A DNA stretch of 64,000 nucleotides, taken from Tetracladium setigerum. Taxonomy: Eukaryota; Ascomycota; Leotiomycetes; Helotiales. Location: assembly GCA_031472005.1 (NCBI GenBank), contig PZJY01000001.1, positions 682,001-746,000 on the forward strand. The letters run 5' to 3'. Shown here one piece after another: positions 46,965-58,596 of the stretch. Positions within the stretch are counted from its first letter, which is position 1; each line of letters begins with the position of its first letter. A program made the position numbers and the translations under genes. Under the pieces are notes generated by a model that was not told where the DNA came from, searched no databases, and saw only the letters and a program-made list of their open reading frames with translations.

Positions 46965-47955
46965 ATGAAGCTCGTCGCTATCCTAGGTCTTGCCCTGGCA
47001 ACAATCACCCAAGTTGTAAGTACAAGTTCTGAGCTTCAATCAATCCGCTAATCTGACCGTCTAGCTTGCCAATCCTGTATCATCGGACGGGTACCCATAC
47101 CCACTCGACGAGATGGTCAAGCCTGAGACCAGCGACGTATGTCAAACCTCTCCTTCCATATCACCGACGAGGTGGATCGAGCTGACACTGAGTTTAGGAT
47201 GCAACCTTCACCGAATTCACTGGCAACCTCACTTTGGCTGATGATACTGCCTCGCCTGTCACTTCTGATTTGGAAAAGGTAAGTTCCATTTCCTTATTTT
47301 TGAAATTAAAAGTGCTGATACATGACCTTCAGCGAGTTGACGCGGCTTGGCCACCATTGTGCGGTATGTGAAGTACAATCCTCATCAAAATTATTTATAA
47401 TCTAGTTCACGATAGGTGCAGTCCAGGTGCAAAGATATGCTGACTGAAATATCTGAACAGTTCCTGTCAGGGGCTGGAATTGGCTTGGAGTCAATTATTA
47501 CGATTTCCACCGCGCTCGAGTGGGAATGCTCAATAAACCATGGGATATCAGAGTTGGCGTGGGCCACTGCAATGTTGTTGCCTGCCGAGAGGGCTCTGCT
47601 ATCACAGTTTGCAACGATGTAAGTTTTAGGCTGCTCTAACAAAAAAGTAAAATTGTATTCTAAACTTTTCGCATAGCGCTTCCATGGTGGTGCGATTCAC
47701 TCCGGTCAAGTTGCAGATCTCGCTTGGAGAGTCTGGAAGTACTGTACCTGGGATAACAAGCCAATCACAAAAGACAGGTATGGCAACGTTGGCGGTCAAG
47801 TTTTCAGTAAGTGAAGCGCTTATTTCTGTGGTTTTGGCGTCTGGGGCTTATAGCTAGCCCTACCTGATGATGAAGCGGTATTGGCTGACTTCTCAACAGC
47901 CAATGATGGCTGGAACGCTATTGTCAGATATAATTATGACTGCAGAGATTGGTAG
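46965..47955 (+). CDS. small secreted cysteine-containing protein, function unknown
   Basis: Seven exons: 46965-47015, 47065-47136, 47198-47278, 47333-47363, 47461-47618, 47677-47806 and 47900-47955. Every junction is in phase, giving 192 residues. Exon 1 is a signal peptide (MKLVAILGLALATITQV). The next region is acidic and propeptide-like (GYPYPLDEMVKPETSD, FTGNLTLADD). The mature part starts near RVDAAWPPLC. It has six cysteines (PPLC, GHC, VAC, TVCND, KYC, YDCRDW), which suggests three disulfides, plus the motifs RGWNWLGV, GGQVF and NDGWNAIV. It has the look of a fungal small secreted protein, but I recognise no named family and assign no activity. The preceding gene is a diverged relative. 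Seven exons for 192 residues is unusually many. Confidence 0.78.
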
Positions 47956-48712
47956 TCAGGGGCAAGTATGAAGGGTAATGGGGATTCTGGCGGTGGGTGA
48001 AGCGTTCGAGTTGGATTTGAATGAACAGCAAACTGCTGAACAGTTTAACATGGATTTCAAGATCTTCGGCGAGATTTTTCTCGAGATAAGATAGACATGC
48101 TGACGCTTGATTCGATCTAACTGAACTAAAGTCAGTCAACTTAAAAAAACAAACAAAAAAGCGTTGTTCGCTTCACTTCATGCAAGGCTCTCTCTACTCG
48201 TTCTTGATCAAGAAAGCTCTGTTGACTTGAATCAATTGTCCTTTGGTGTCACTCCCGCAACGCCTCGAATAGGTACTACAGTCATCAAGAGACAACCGTT
48301 TGAAGACACATAAACTCATCTCTGTCATAAGAATAACAAAGAAGAAGAATATAGAGAATCTCAAGTAAACAGATCATAACAAAAACAGGCAGGAAAAGGA
48401 CGAACGAGAAAAGTAAACAAAGGACAAACACATCGCTTACGTTGATTGGCCGGAATTGGCGGACAGAGGAAGCTCCCCCTGTATTCTTGGCGCACCTACC
48501 CCGGATTCTGTGCAGCTTGTACTGCGATGTGAATTCTGGCCTTTTCACCCCCTCCATGATTCTCGTACAGGACAGCTTGTCACCAACCATTCCAACACCT
48601 GGGATAACACCTATTAAACTCCTCTGGTTTCCCTCCGACACGCCTTTGTTGTTTATGAACTAAAAACTCCTCAAAGCTCCTACAGCTCTTCCAGTAGTCT
48701 CTATAACTCACA
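47956..48712. other. intergenic region, no gene seen
   Basis: 757 bases: 3' region of the secreted-protein gene and promoter of the disulfide isomerase gene. No clear site. Confidence 0.4.
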
Positions 48713-50306
48713 ATGGTCCACTCCAGCGCCATCACCTTTGCTGTTGCCGCTTTCCTCGCAGCTGCGCCCGTCAATGCAGGACTCTACTCCAAGAGCTCTC
48801 CTGTTATCCAGCTTGATGCAAAGAAATATGAGACCTTGATCACCCAATCCAATTATACCTCTGTAAGCTCCATATTCCATATTCCATCTTCCAGTTCCAA
48901 GCAGCATGGCATGGCATGAGAACCAGCAACTAACCCCTCCCTCCTCCCTCAAAGATCGTCGAATTTTATGCACCATGGTGCGGCCACTGCAAAAATCTCC
49001 AACCAGCCTACGAAAAGGCGGCAAAGAGCCTCGCGGGTCTGGCAAAGGTGGCAGCCATCGACTGCGATGAAGAATCCAACAAGCCCTTCTGCGGAAAGAT
49101 GGGCGTAACGGGCTTCCCCACCCTCAAGATCGTCCGTCCTGGGAACAAGCCTGGAAAACCAATTGTGGAGGATTACCAGGGAGCAAGAACTGCGAAGGGC
49201 ATTGTGGAGGCCGTGTCGGAGAAGATTGTGAACCATGTGAAGAAGGTCGAGGACAAGAATTTGGAGGCTTGGTTGAAGGCTGCGAACGAGAGTGCGAAGG
49301 CCATTCTGTTCACGGATAAGGGAAAGACCAGTTCATTGTTGAAGGCTATTGCCATTGACTTTAAGGGTGGAATCGAGGTGGCCCAGGTCAGGAATACCCA
49401 GAAGGCGTCAATGGAGCTGTTTGGCATTACAAAGGTCCCAACACTTCTGCTTCTTCCTGGGGCAAGGAGGCCGAGGGAATTGTTTATGATGGCGAGTTGA
49501 AGAAGGAGCCGATCGTGAAGTTCTTGTCTCAAGCTTCAGCACCAAACCCAGATCCAGCACCAGCGAAGGCAAAGGCTCCGAAAGCAAAGAAGGCCAAGCC
49601 TTCAAAGCCAGCACAGGAGTCTGCATCATCTGCATCGGAACCGACAGCAGAAGCATCTGAGGATGCTACCGAGGAAGCAGCCGGTGAGAAGAAGAAGGAA
49701 GAGCCAATTGTTGCCCCAACACCACCCATCAGCTTGATCGACACACAAGCTCAACTAGAACGCGAATGCTTCGGTCCAAAAACCGGTACCTGCATCTTAG
49801 CCATTCTCCCCAAGGAACCAAACCCAATTGTCATGAAGGCAGTTGCAACACTCTCCGAAATTTCATACAAGCACTTCCAGAAGGGCAGAAAGATCTTCCC
49901 ATTCTATGCTCTCGCACCTACTGTCCCTGCAACAGCAAAGATCGTGGATGCTTTGGAATTGAACCCAAAGTTGGACATTATTGCCATCAATGGTCGTCGA
50001 GGATGGTGGAGACATTTCCCAAAGGCTGGGGAGGAGCTTACGGATGCTGATATCTCAGAGGAGATTTTGTCAAACTGGGCCGAGGAGATCAAGTTGGGTG
50101 ATGGTGCTAAGCAGAAGCTTCCGGAGGGACTCATTCCAGAGGAGGAGGCTGTTGAAGAGCCTGTCGAGGAGCCCGTTGCTGTGCCTGTTGATGAGTCAGT
50201 TGAGGATCCACTTGCTGCACCTGTTGAAGAGCCAGTTGCAGAGTCGACTGAGGAGTCTGCAAAGGTTGAAGAGGAGCCAGTTAAGGAAACTCACGATGAG
50301 CTTTAA
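48713..50306 (+). CDS. MPD1: ER protein disulfide isomerase, Mpd1-type (frameshifted)
   Basis: Two exons, 48713-48862 and 48955-50306, with a phase-0 intron. Residues 1-22 are a signal peptide (SSAITFAVAAFLAAAPVNA). A thioredoxin domain follows with VEFYAPWCGHCKNLQPAY and VTGFPTLKIV. Then comes a second thioredoxin-like fold without CxxC (AILFTDKGKTSSLLKAIAID, ITKVPTLLLLPG), an Ala/Lys/Glu-rich linker, another folded part (CILAILPKEPNPIV, INGRRGWWRHFPKAGEEL), acidic repeats, and the ER retention signal HDEL before TAA. A single CGHC with HDEL is as in yeast Mpd1, which forms and shuffles disulfides in the ER. After LLLLPG the frame breaks: the next residues (KEAEGIVYDGELKKEPIVKF) lie one base off. 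One more G in the run 49459-49462 would give about 500 residues. As typed, translation stops at 49500. Confidence 0.87.
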
Positions 50307-50678
50307 ACAGTTATTATGATAAATTCTCGTTCAAGGGCATTTGATGTAAATTAGTGTTAGTATCTGACGACAAGGACGACAAGGACGACAAGGACGACAA
50401 GGACGACAAGGACGACAATTACGTGTTAAGCTCTCTGAAAAATGGCAATACTTTCTTCACTGAAATGTCCCTCTTTATATTCCATGTGTTTAATGTTTTC
50501 TTCGATCATTATTACTATGTTGGAAACTGACTACAACTTTTTTTTTACTGATTGTCAAAACATTTTCTTTTCTGGCTCGATGTGTGGGGTTTTTAACTTA
50601 TAATACGGCAATCTTACAAAATAACAAGCAACGTTCTCTTACCTACTCTCCTTCGAGAATTCCAATCTCAATGATCTC
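50307..50678. other. intergenic between convergent genes
   Basis: 372 bases between the convergent isomerase and GFA genes. It contains the 9-base minisatellite listed separately and a T-run at 50540. Confidence 0.4.
50365..50418. repeat. 9-bp minisatellite, about six copies
   Basis: The unit GACGACAAG is repeated head-to-tail about six times with no mismatch, about 60 bases after the isomerase stop codon, so probably within its 3' UTR. Confidence 0.9.
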
Positions 50679-51883
50679 TCAAATCATACCTCGACTCCTC
50701 TTCATCACCATCCGTCTTTGCACTTTTCCCATTCGTTTCATGATCACTTCCATCGTCAGCATCATCTTCTCTCTTTCTCTTCCACCATTCTTCCTGCCTA
50801 CACCACCACCACCACTATTTTTCTCTCCTTCTCCCCTCTCACTCTCACCCTCCTTCTCCCCTTTCTCCTTCTCCTCCTTCTTCTTTCCATTTTTTCCCTC
50901 CCTTTTCTTCCTCATCTTTTCCTCCTCCTCCTCCCTATCAACCCTCGCCTCCCCCTGCCCCTCATCCAACAACACACTATCCCCACTCATACCCTCCCAC
51001 TTCGGCAACCCATCATTAACATCCACACATCTCTCACCATAAAACATATGTAGCTTTCCCATCCATTTTTCTCTTCTCTTCCTTCCCTCTTCCTTTTCCC
51101 GCTTTCCGTCCTTCTCACCCTTTCCCTCGTTCCAATCAATCAACCCCGGAAATATCAAAATCATATTCCTCCCTCATCCATGATCCAACTTCCGCAGTAC
51201 TCACAGGCCACTTTACATGGAAGTTTATGTCGCGTGGTTTTTTCGCCGCTTTCGTACCAGCTGAGGGAGTGGTGGCCGTGGGTGAAATTGATGGCGGATT
51301 TGGGGAGGATGGCTGCCCATTGAAATGGTGCTCCTACAAAGAAAAAATAATTAGTTGTTTGTGTTGATTTAGGGGAACAAAAAAGAAAAAGAGAGGAAAG
51401 GAAAAGCGAGAGAAGAAAACGAACGAACGAACCATGTAAAGTCTGACAAGTATTACAATGACAATACTTCGCCGCAAGCGGTTCATCAACATTAATCTCG
51501 TACTTGACTCTTCCACAGTGGCACCCCCCTTTCTATCCTCCGCATATATCAATTAGTAAACTCTTCATCACTTTCTCTTTCACTACTTCCCCCCTAACCC
51601 AACCAATCTATGTTTTTGATAGATAGCCCAAGTCAAGGTATATGTAATTAGGTGAGAAGAAAAGGAAAGAAAAAACGTACAGCAGAGCATCAAACCCCTC
51701 ATTCTCATCATGCACTTTGTATGGTTCCCTAAATTTCCATTCATTCTCTTTCCCCTCCAGCTCGTGCGCTTTACTGCCGTTTGAGCGGGCTTGAGAGTAT
51801 TCCTTTGCGGAAGGAGGAGAAGAGGAAGAGGAAGTTGAAGAATCGACGTCGTCGGTTTTCTTTTCGGATTTTGAAGGAGACAT
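50679..51883 (-). CDS. GFA/CENP-V-domain protein (glutathione-dependent formaldehyde-activating type), frameshifted
   Basis: Three minus-strand exons: 51883 to about 51677, 51532-51433 and 51333-50679. The start is ATG 51883 (MSPSKSEKK). The zinc ligands of the GFA fold are visible: KGGCHCGRVKYEI, AAKYCHCNTCQTLHG, then APFQWAAILP, FTHGHHSLSWYESG, HKLPCKVACEYCGSWIMDEG. After that the frame breaks; RNMILIFPGLIDW and HMFYGERCVDVNDGLPKWEG lie one base off. One more base in the CCC at 51171-51173 (GGG on the coding strand) would give about 320 residues. As typed it stops at 51161. The last 90 residues are Lys/Glu/Gly-rich. The exon 1 donor is ambiguous: GTACGT at 51680 is strong but out of phase, while GTTTTT at 51676 is weak but in phase. 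Family members bind zinc; most substrates are unknown. Confidence 0.8.
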
Positions 51884-52685
51884 TTCGTTTTTTTGTATTG
51901 TATGATACTGAAATATGTAGGTATATGTGGAATTCGAGGTTTTTGTGTTTGTGTTTTGTTGAGGTGTTGGTTTGAACGTTTTGTAGATGAAGAGAACTTG
52001 TGGAAGGAAAGGAAAATTGAAAGAATGAGTAGAGGGGAAACCATGCAAATATAAGCTGAACGGATAGTTAAGTTCCTTGCTATTTCATTTTATTTATTTT
52101 CTTTTTTTTCCCGATGTCTAAGTGTATATCCACGTCGTCATCATATCCATCGATCAACAAACCGTTCCTGCATTAGCGCACCAGGTACTACCCCATACTC
52201 GTACCCCATATCCAGACGACCCGTTGCGGACTGAGAGCTCCGGTAAGTTCAGCTACTTCAGCTACTGTACCAAATATTTGAAGTGAGGTCATCACTCTGT
52301 CCATTCTGACAAAGTCATGCTGGTCATCTATTTTCGTGATTCATGCCTCGTTACTCCTACAATTCAATTCCCCGGCCACAACCTTTGAATGGGTTATGTA
52401 CTGGGTAAGTGGAGTCTTTCTCTCCATACTTAGGTAGTCGTCGATTGGCTCTCTTTCTCTCTCTTTCTCTCTTATGCTGTCTCTTCTATGTCTAGACATT
52501 TTGATTCTAGAACAAGTGAGCAACGCGATGATGACAATCATCGAGCTTTCCTTCTATCCATTATCATCTTCTTGCAGTCAGCAGGTGGGAAGCCAAGGAC
52601 GTTCATGAGATACTCCATCCTGGAGTTTTGTTTTAACGTCAGCATTTCTTTCTTTCTTTTTCGCAATGGAGAGGAAAGTTAGTTC
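51884..52685. other. intergenic, GFA gene promoter side
   Basis: About 800 bases between the GFA start and the 3' end of the phosphatase gene. It contains TACTGTACC at 52263-52271 and a (CTTT)n-like run near 52455. No gene seen. Confidence 0.4.
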
Positions 52686-55600
52686 TTACCTTGCTTCATC
52701 GCCCTGCTTTTCCTTCAACTCCATCAGCCTCTTCTGACACTGATCCCATTTCATGGCCCGTTTCTTAGGCGAGATAGTCTTGATGACGATTTCGAAAGTG
52801 CCAGTAACAGGTCGATGATCTGAGACTTTAACTTCGTGTCTTCTATAATCCAACTGCCTAATTCGATCCTTCCCACGATAAAGAAGTCTATCACACCAAG
52901 CTGGCGCGCGCTTCTTTTCACTCGTATCGTAGTTGTCCGTGCCAACATCATATTTATATGTTGGAGCGAATGTGATTGGCAGTTCTTGAAAGGCTCGAAG
53001 TCTGAACCATGGATTCTTTCGTTTGGAAGCAAGGAGCTGGTCTCGTTCGAGGAGTTTGCTGAGGTTGTTGACCTTGACTGCATTAACGACCGTGTCGCGC
53101 CCCATGGTGTCAATTCGGTAGTTAAGATCTCCATTTAGAATACAGATCTCGTGATCCATAATCATGGACCCGTCGCCGCCACCAACAAAGATATCTTGAC
53201 GTGTGTTCATATCTCTTTCAGTGGGAAAGAGTGAACTTTCGAGTATCGCAGTTATGTCTGCGTTTCGGTCCTTGGTTTGAGTCAATCCGGCCGCGAGATG
53301 GCAATTGATGAAACACAGAGAGGTATCGTCAAGGACAAATCTCAAGACCAAAGCGCCCTGATAAGATTAGTACTGCCATTGAAAATGGAATGAAAGACGG
53401 ACCTTGTTCCCATGAAGACCACCCATTCCACGCTTCACCTCTGCGCCACTGATACTGCGAATTCGGTCTCTCAAAGGAGCGCGAACGAAGATACAGGTGA
53501 ACAGACCAACGAGACTCGCGGTGTGTAGTAGATGATATAAATCGTCCCTGGGCATGTTATCATCCAAGGATCGGGTGAGAAAGTCCCTCCAATCTCGGTA
53601 CTGGTGGCTCATGTGCTGTTGCTCGGAATCGTCCTTCTTCTTGGACTTGAAAAAGCTCTCTGTCTTTGTGTTAGCTAAATCTTGCAAACGAGCGCCCGAA
53701 ACATACTAGCTGTTGTCTTTTTATCTTCAAGATCAACAAGCTCTTGGAAGCCGAAGACTAGTATATCCGGACCGTCACTATTCCTCAGCAAATCTCGGAA
53801 GAAGTTCTGGTTTTCAGGGGAATGTTGTAGATGATATGGTGTTGAAGCGCCTGCATTCCAAGTCATGACCAATGCCTTGATTGGCGTGAGCTCGCAGAAC
53901 TCCTCTTCTTCAGCTTGCATATGATTTTCTGTTATCGTCAGTGACTAGGCGACCGTAAATTCTATTCGTTGCCCTCACCAATCCAATCGTCTTGCATAGA
54001 TCCATCCCATACTCTGAGAATATTGTCTAAGCCAGAGACACCACCTGCTCACGGTCGAGTGACCAAGAACTGCTGGAATCGGCAATCATCTTAACCACCA
54101 AACCAGAATGAGCTTGCCATTCTTTCCGGACGACCCACGGGGATGTGGTGGTATCATAGACGTATATCATTCCAGTGGTAAAACCAGCCCATAATCTTCC
54201 GTTTATCCCTGCTAGACTGGTAACTTTGTAGACGCTGATGTTGACAACGCCCAGGCAGCTGTAATCTCGTCTCGAATATATGCTTACCTTTCCATCTGCG
54301 TGGCCAAAGTACACAAGTTCTGGTTGTGATTTAATCATTGTTCCAGATGTGATATCTCCTGTATTTGGTTGGGTCAGAGGCCGCGCAAGCACTTGAAACT
54401 GCGTCGCGAGATCCGTCGTTGGTACAAAGACTCTCAGTTCCTTCCCAGTGGCGTGCCACAGTTCGTCTACAACGACCATTGAGAAAGTATGGCCCTTTGG
54501 AACTCTGAAACTCTGGTATGGGTTGCTTAAGGTAGGCTCGCCAGTACTATCTGGTGCCCATAAGTGTAAAGTCCCTCCATCATCAAGGGTCCACATCTCA
54601 TTCAAGTGTCTGTAGATTTTGATGATGTCGCGGCGAGTATGTGCATTGGCTTTGCTAGAAACCAAGCTTGAAGTGGCAATATCAACCTCTATCAACTCCC
54701 CACAGTTATTGCCAAGCCAGATTCTTTTCCCTTCATTCTCAACGGCGCCAGCTGGCTTGAATGCTACTGACAGAATCTTGATACCTTCGGTATGTACCAA
54801 ACTCATAACTACCTCGCCAGTAACCAAGCTCCATACTCTAGTCATGAGTCCGGAAGTACAAACAAACTCGCCACAAACATCGAGAATGCGAGTGTCGTAC
54901 TTGGCAGATATGTCCCGAACTCCTTGCTTGAAATACGGCGGTCTTCGATTTGAACTTGATGTGTCTGGATATTCGCTTGCAATTGGCTGAGTTGGCAAAA
55001 CTGGTTCTCTTAGTGAGGTTGTGGGCACAATATCTAAGGATGCACGTGGTTCTGCTTTTGGAATGATAGTGAGTGGGACCCTGAACTCTGGTGGAGCCCT
55101 CTGAGATGTTCTATCCACTGTCATTGATCGACCATGGGAGCGAGGAGGGGTTTGTGATTGAGTTGTAGGTGTTGAGAATACTCTTTTCGGAGGGGTCGAG
55201 TATGTAGTATCAATAGGAGCCGTTACGGTGGCGCTTGGCTTCTTCTTTTCAGCCGGTGGTCTTGGAGGTGGAGGCATCATGGTACTTGAGGCTGTTCGAA
55301 GCTTTGGTGGTTCGAAGGCGACGCTCATCCTAGATGGTAAATTTGGTTTCTCGTCTCCAGTAGGCTGAGCCGTGACAGGAACACGACCTGCCTCGTTCGG
55401 TTCTACATCTCGACGTTGCCTACTAACTGAATGATGAACAGGCGGAGGTTCAAAGGTCTTATGACCTAGCAGGTTTACCGCGGTTGATTCCAGAACGACC
55501 TTTGGTCGATTTCCAGGGAGTGGCGGGGGAGAGATACCTCGTTCTGGGCTACTTCCACTACTTGGGGGAGTGTTGAAAGGGGAAGTCTGATCACCAACAG

Positions 55601-56415
55601 CGCGTGGTGTGCCCGGAGCAAGAGTTGTAATTTCAGTAACCGCTAAAGCCGTGGGTTTACTAGCAATTTTGGGCTTTTCTGATCGATTGACTGGTGGAGG
55701 TGGCTTGAAGGACGTAGAAGCATCCCTTCTCATTTCACCGGATCTTCGAGGGGGGGAGGTGATGGTGGCTGTGACGTTGAAAGCTTTGGGGACCTTGCAG
55801 ATTCTATCATTGGTGTGTGTGGTCGACTCGGAATTCTGAAGTGTCTGGGAGAGCTTGTTCCACTCGCTGAGGGAGGCGCATCGGTGGAAAGAAAGGAGGA
55901 AGCATTTGCTAGGCTCAAATGTGAGACTCTAGGCTTGGGAGGTGACTGAGGAGGAAGTACATTGACCGCAGGAACTGGACTCTGGGGAGCTGGAGCTGGG
56001 CGAAGACGAGGATTTCGTGTAGGAGATGGCGACATATCCGCAAATTCATGTGTCCGAAGGTATCGTAAGCCTGCATTCTCTCCCATTTCCCTCTCTCGAC
56101 CCCTCTCTGCCCTCTCTGGGTAAAGGCCACTCAAAGACGGCGTGGCACTCTCCGTTTGTCCTGCAATACCCTTGAAGATATCACCATTACCAGATCCTGT
56201 TACATTGTTCATTACGGGCTTGGGCGAGATTGGTCTTGGTGGGGGATTTTGCCGGTCTTTCCAACGCCGATCTGTTCAAAGTGTGAACGAAGGGAGGACA
56301 CTGGTTTCTGCAAGGCAAGGTCAGCATCACAAACTGCCAGTAGATTATACACAAAGAAGTAAAAGGTTCATACAATAGATGAGCCATCCAGGCCGGTCTC
56401 TGCTGGTTCCTCCAT
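52686..56415 (-). CDS. WD40-containing inositol polyphosphate 5-phosphatase (three frame breaks)
   Basis: Five minus-strand exons: 56415-56374, 56307-53979, 53928-53707, 53659-53403 and 53357-52686, with introns of 45-66 bases. The N-terminus (MEEPAETGLDGSSI, KPVSSLRSHFEQ) leads into a long proline-rich region, then a WD40-like part (ILDVCGEFVCTSGLMTRVWS, IWLGNNCGELIEVDI, RLWAGFTTGMIYVYD). The catalytic domain follows with VMTWNAGAS, ILVFGFQELVDLEDK, GGLHGNKGALVLRF, INCHLAAG, LNGDLNYRI, APAWCDRLLYRG and SDHRPV. It should remove the 5-phosphate from phosphoinositides or inositol phosphates. Exon 2 is broken by three apparent one-base losses: at G-runs 56241-56245 and 55750-55756 and at CC 54032-54033. 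With one base more at each, exon 2 is open and all phases agree (about 1174 residues). Catalytic motifs are intact, so loss of function is doubtful. Confidence 0.88.
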
Positions 56416-57026
56416 GCTGGGGTTTGGCGGGGTAGAAGGATGTGAGGGATATCGTGGGTCTGCCGAGTTTGAGGTCTACCGCAGATTCGTAGATGTGTCT
56501 GTCAAGACTTGGGAGATGCCCAAATGTATTTCCTACAAGATTGCTCCATCCAGTTGCAACTTTCATGCACTCGCAGAGCCTCAGGAAAGCGGGTTTGATG
56601 GCGGATAGCTGCTGTGACCTGCTCTATCCTTCATTCGCATTGATGTGTTGTTTGTTTTTTGGCCGACGATATTTGCTGCGCGTGACAGGCTGGTCTGCAA
56701 GATCATGTTTCACCGGGAGAAACTTCCAGATGGGATTGTCGAATAGCAGGATGTTGTCGAGGACGACTCGTGTTTTGGAGTTGTTCAAGGCATTTAGATG
56801 GTTATTTCGAGCCAACTGCAGGGGTCAGCTGCCAAGGAGAGAATGACAGCCGTGGCGCGGCCGCTGGAAAGAGCCCCAGTCACTTTGCGAGATCAATGTC
56901 AGACCACTTTACTTTGAACTTTTTATCCTCACAAATTCTATACAAGAATCTTTGCAGGAAGCTTCACAATTGTCTATATGCTGTATTTATCTCTTGCACA
57001 CATTTAAAGCCCAATAATTCATCAAC
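56416..57026. promoter_or_regulatory. divergent promoter region
   Basis: 611 bases between the minus-strand phosphatase and the plus-strand DUF4748-like gene. Short frames only; no binding site I can defend. Confidence 0.35.
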
Positions 57027-57533
57027 ATGAACACAGTAAGCATTCCACGGCCTCATTACGACATCATGCTAATATACATTGCCCAGGTCAAATCATTCTG
57101 GTACGCAGCAGAGCCCTATCTGGGACACGGGATTTGTATTGACATCACTTACTAGGGTGGGAATGGGTACACTCTGCGTTGGTTTGTACAACTACTCTTC
57201 ACTTCATGAGCTCTATCTGACGACGAGATAGCTGGAGGAGGAGCATACTACTTCGCAAAGCAATCCATAAACGCCGATCGAGCTACACGATTCGAAGCGG
57301 AGCAAAGAAAGCAACAATACCAAAAATCACTCGAGTACGCCTCCACGCACCCATCGAATAATGGCAGTGGAGCTCCAAAGACAGATAGCTCCGGCTCTCC
57401 AAGTCAGGAAGCTTCCATAGATCCGGCACCAACGAGACATGCGCCTGAGAGCGAGGGACAGAGGGTGAGGGAGAAGAGCAAGTATGAGACAACGGAACCA
57501 TTTAGGTCGAAGAAGGGGGATAGGTTCAGTTGA
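57027..57533 (+). CDS. small single-pass protein, DUF4748-like
   Basis: Four exons: 57027-57035 (9 bases), 57087-57100 (14), 57156-57181 (26) and 57232-57533. All are in phase, giving 116 residues. The N-terminus MNTVKSFWVGMGTLCVAGGG followed by AYYFAKQSINADRATRFEAE fits the fungal DUF4748 family: a short hydrophobic helix, then a charged stretch. This layout is typical of small proteins of the mitochondrial inner membrane or ER, but the location is an inference. The rest is polar and disordered (SNNGSGAPKTDSSGSPS, YETTEPFRSKKGDRFS). The last exon is certain. The three small upstream exons rest on good splice sites (GTAAGC, GTACGC, GTTTGT) and on the family-like N-terminus. Function unknown. 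Confidence 0.7.
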
Positions 57534-58296
57534 GTGATGGGTGAATTGTTGTGCATGGTGGGGTACGGTAGAGAGGAGGGGGTATATAATGGAGACAGTT
57601 GGGGACTGGGGAGTGCAAAAGCCTCACAATGAGTTTGATGAACTGTACAAAATGGAGGAGCATCTCTTCTTGTGTCGGAGGAAATCAAGAACAAGGAGAA
57701 GTGCTGCCAAAATAATCTGGTTGGATTTGAGAAGCTGGGGTTGATATCTAGAGCATGCAATGCCTGCTTTCTATGTTTGTGCTATGTATTCTGCACACAC
57801 GCACTGTACTAGTTAATGTATTATGTCTTGGAGCCTTTTGAGTAGGCAGAGAGCTACTTGTTTAGCAAGTAATAAAAGCACAACTCCCCTCTACAATACT
57901 ATCTAAAGTGAAATATGATATGAGACGCAACCTACTACTCGGCACTACGAAAACAATGAATCCGTAGAGGTACCACCAAGGTACTCTCTAGGATGTACCC
58001 GTAATATCTTCCAAAGCCCCATACCCGTTCATCCTCTCAACCTCTCGCGCCTAAACCCAAGAACCACACCCCAACCAAGACTTCCTCCCCAAGATGCAGA
58101 CAGGCAAACAGACCAATCCATCTCTCCAAGTTCCAGGTCTCCACAACTCGGTTCCCACCATTTCGCTTAAGCCAAGAAATTTAATAAGGAAAAAAGAAAT
58201 CCACAACCGCCGTCGTCTCCATCTATCTGCAGATTGAAAAAGAGGACAGCTTTCATAAAGTCAGATAGCCTCTACGGACCTCAACAAACAGCAAAT
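57534..58296. other. intergenic region before the tRNA genes
   Basis: 763 bases with no gene. The plus strand is C/A-rich between 57990 and 58170. Confidence 0.4.
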
Positions 58297-58368
58297 GCCC
58301 TCGTAGCTCAATGGTAGAGCGCGTCACTAGTAATGACGAGGTTGCCGGTTCGATTCCGTCCGAGGGCA
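58297..58368 (+). tRNA. tRNA-Thr (anticodon AGT), no intron
   Basis: A full cloverleaf of 72 bases: acceptor stem GCCCTCG/CGAGGGC with discriminator A, D arm around GCTCAATGGTAGAGC (A box), anticodon stem CGTCA/TGACG with loop CTAGTAA, and T arm GCCGGTTCGATTCCGTC (B box). The anticodon AGT (IGU after editing) reads ACU, ACC and ACA threonine codons. CCA is not encoded, as usual in eukaryotes. Confidence 0.95.
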
Positions 58369-58596
58369 AATCCTGTAACTTCAAAACATATCAAAATCAC
58401 TCATCTACATAGATGAGTTTGTTTTTGGACTTTTTTTCAAACTTTTCGTATTGGATTTTTTTTCTGTGTTGCATGGCAATTGAATGAGGTGTTCCTCCTT
58501 TTTGCCAAACTATCACATGACTCTTTTTATGGACCTTGAATGTCCAATTGTCTTTATATCCACAGATAGAAGGGCCGCTATACATCAATAAAGCCT

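Noticed and set aside
47391..47460. An extra 10-base exon (TTCACGATAG) in the secreted-protein gene
   Set aside because: Its phase does not fit the next exon; a single 97-base intron 47364-47460 fits exactly.
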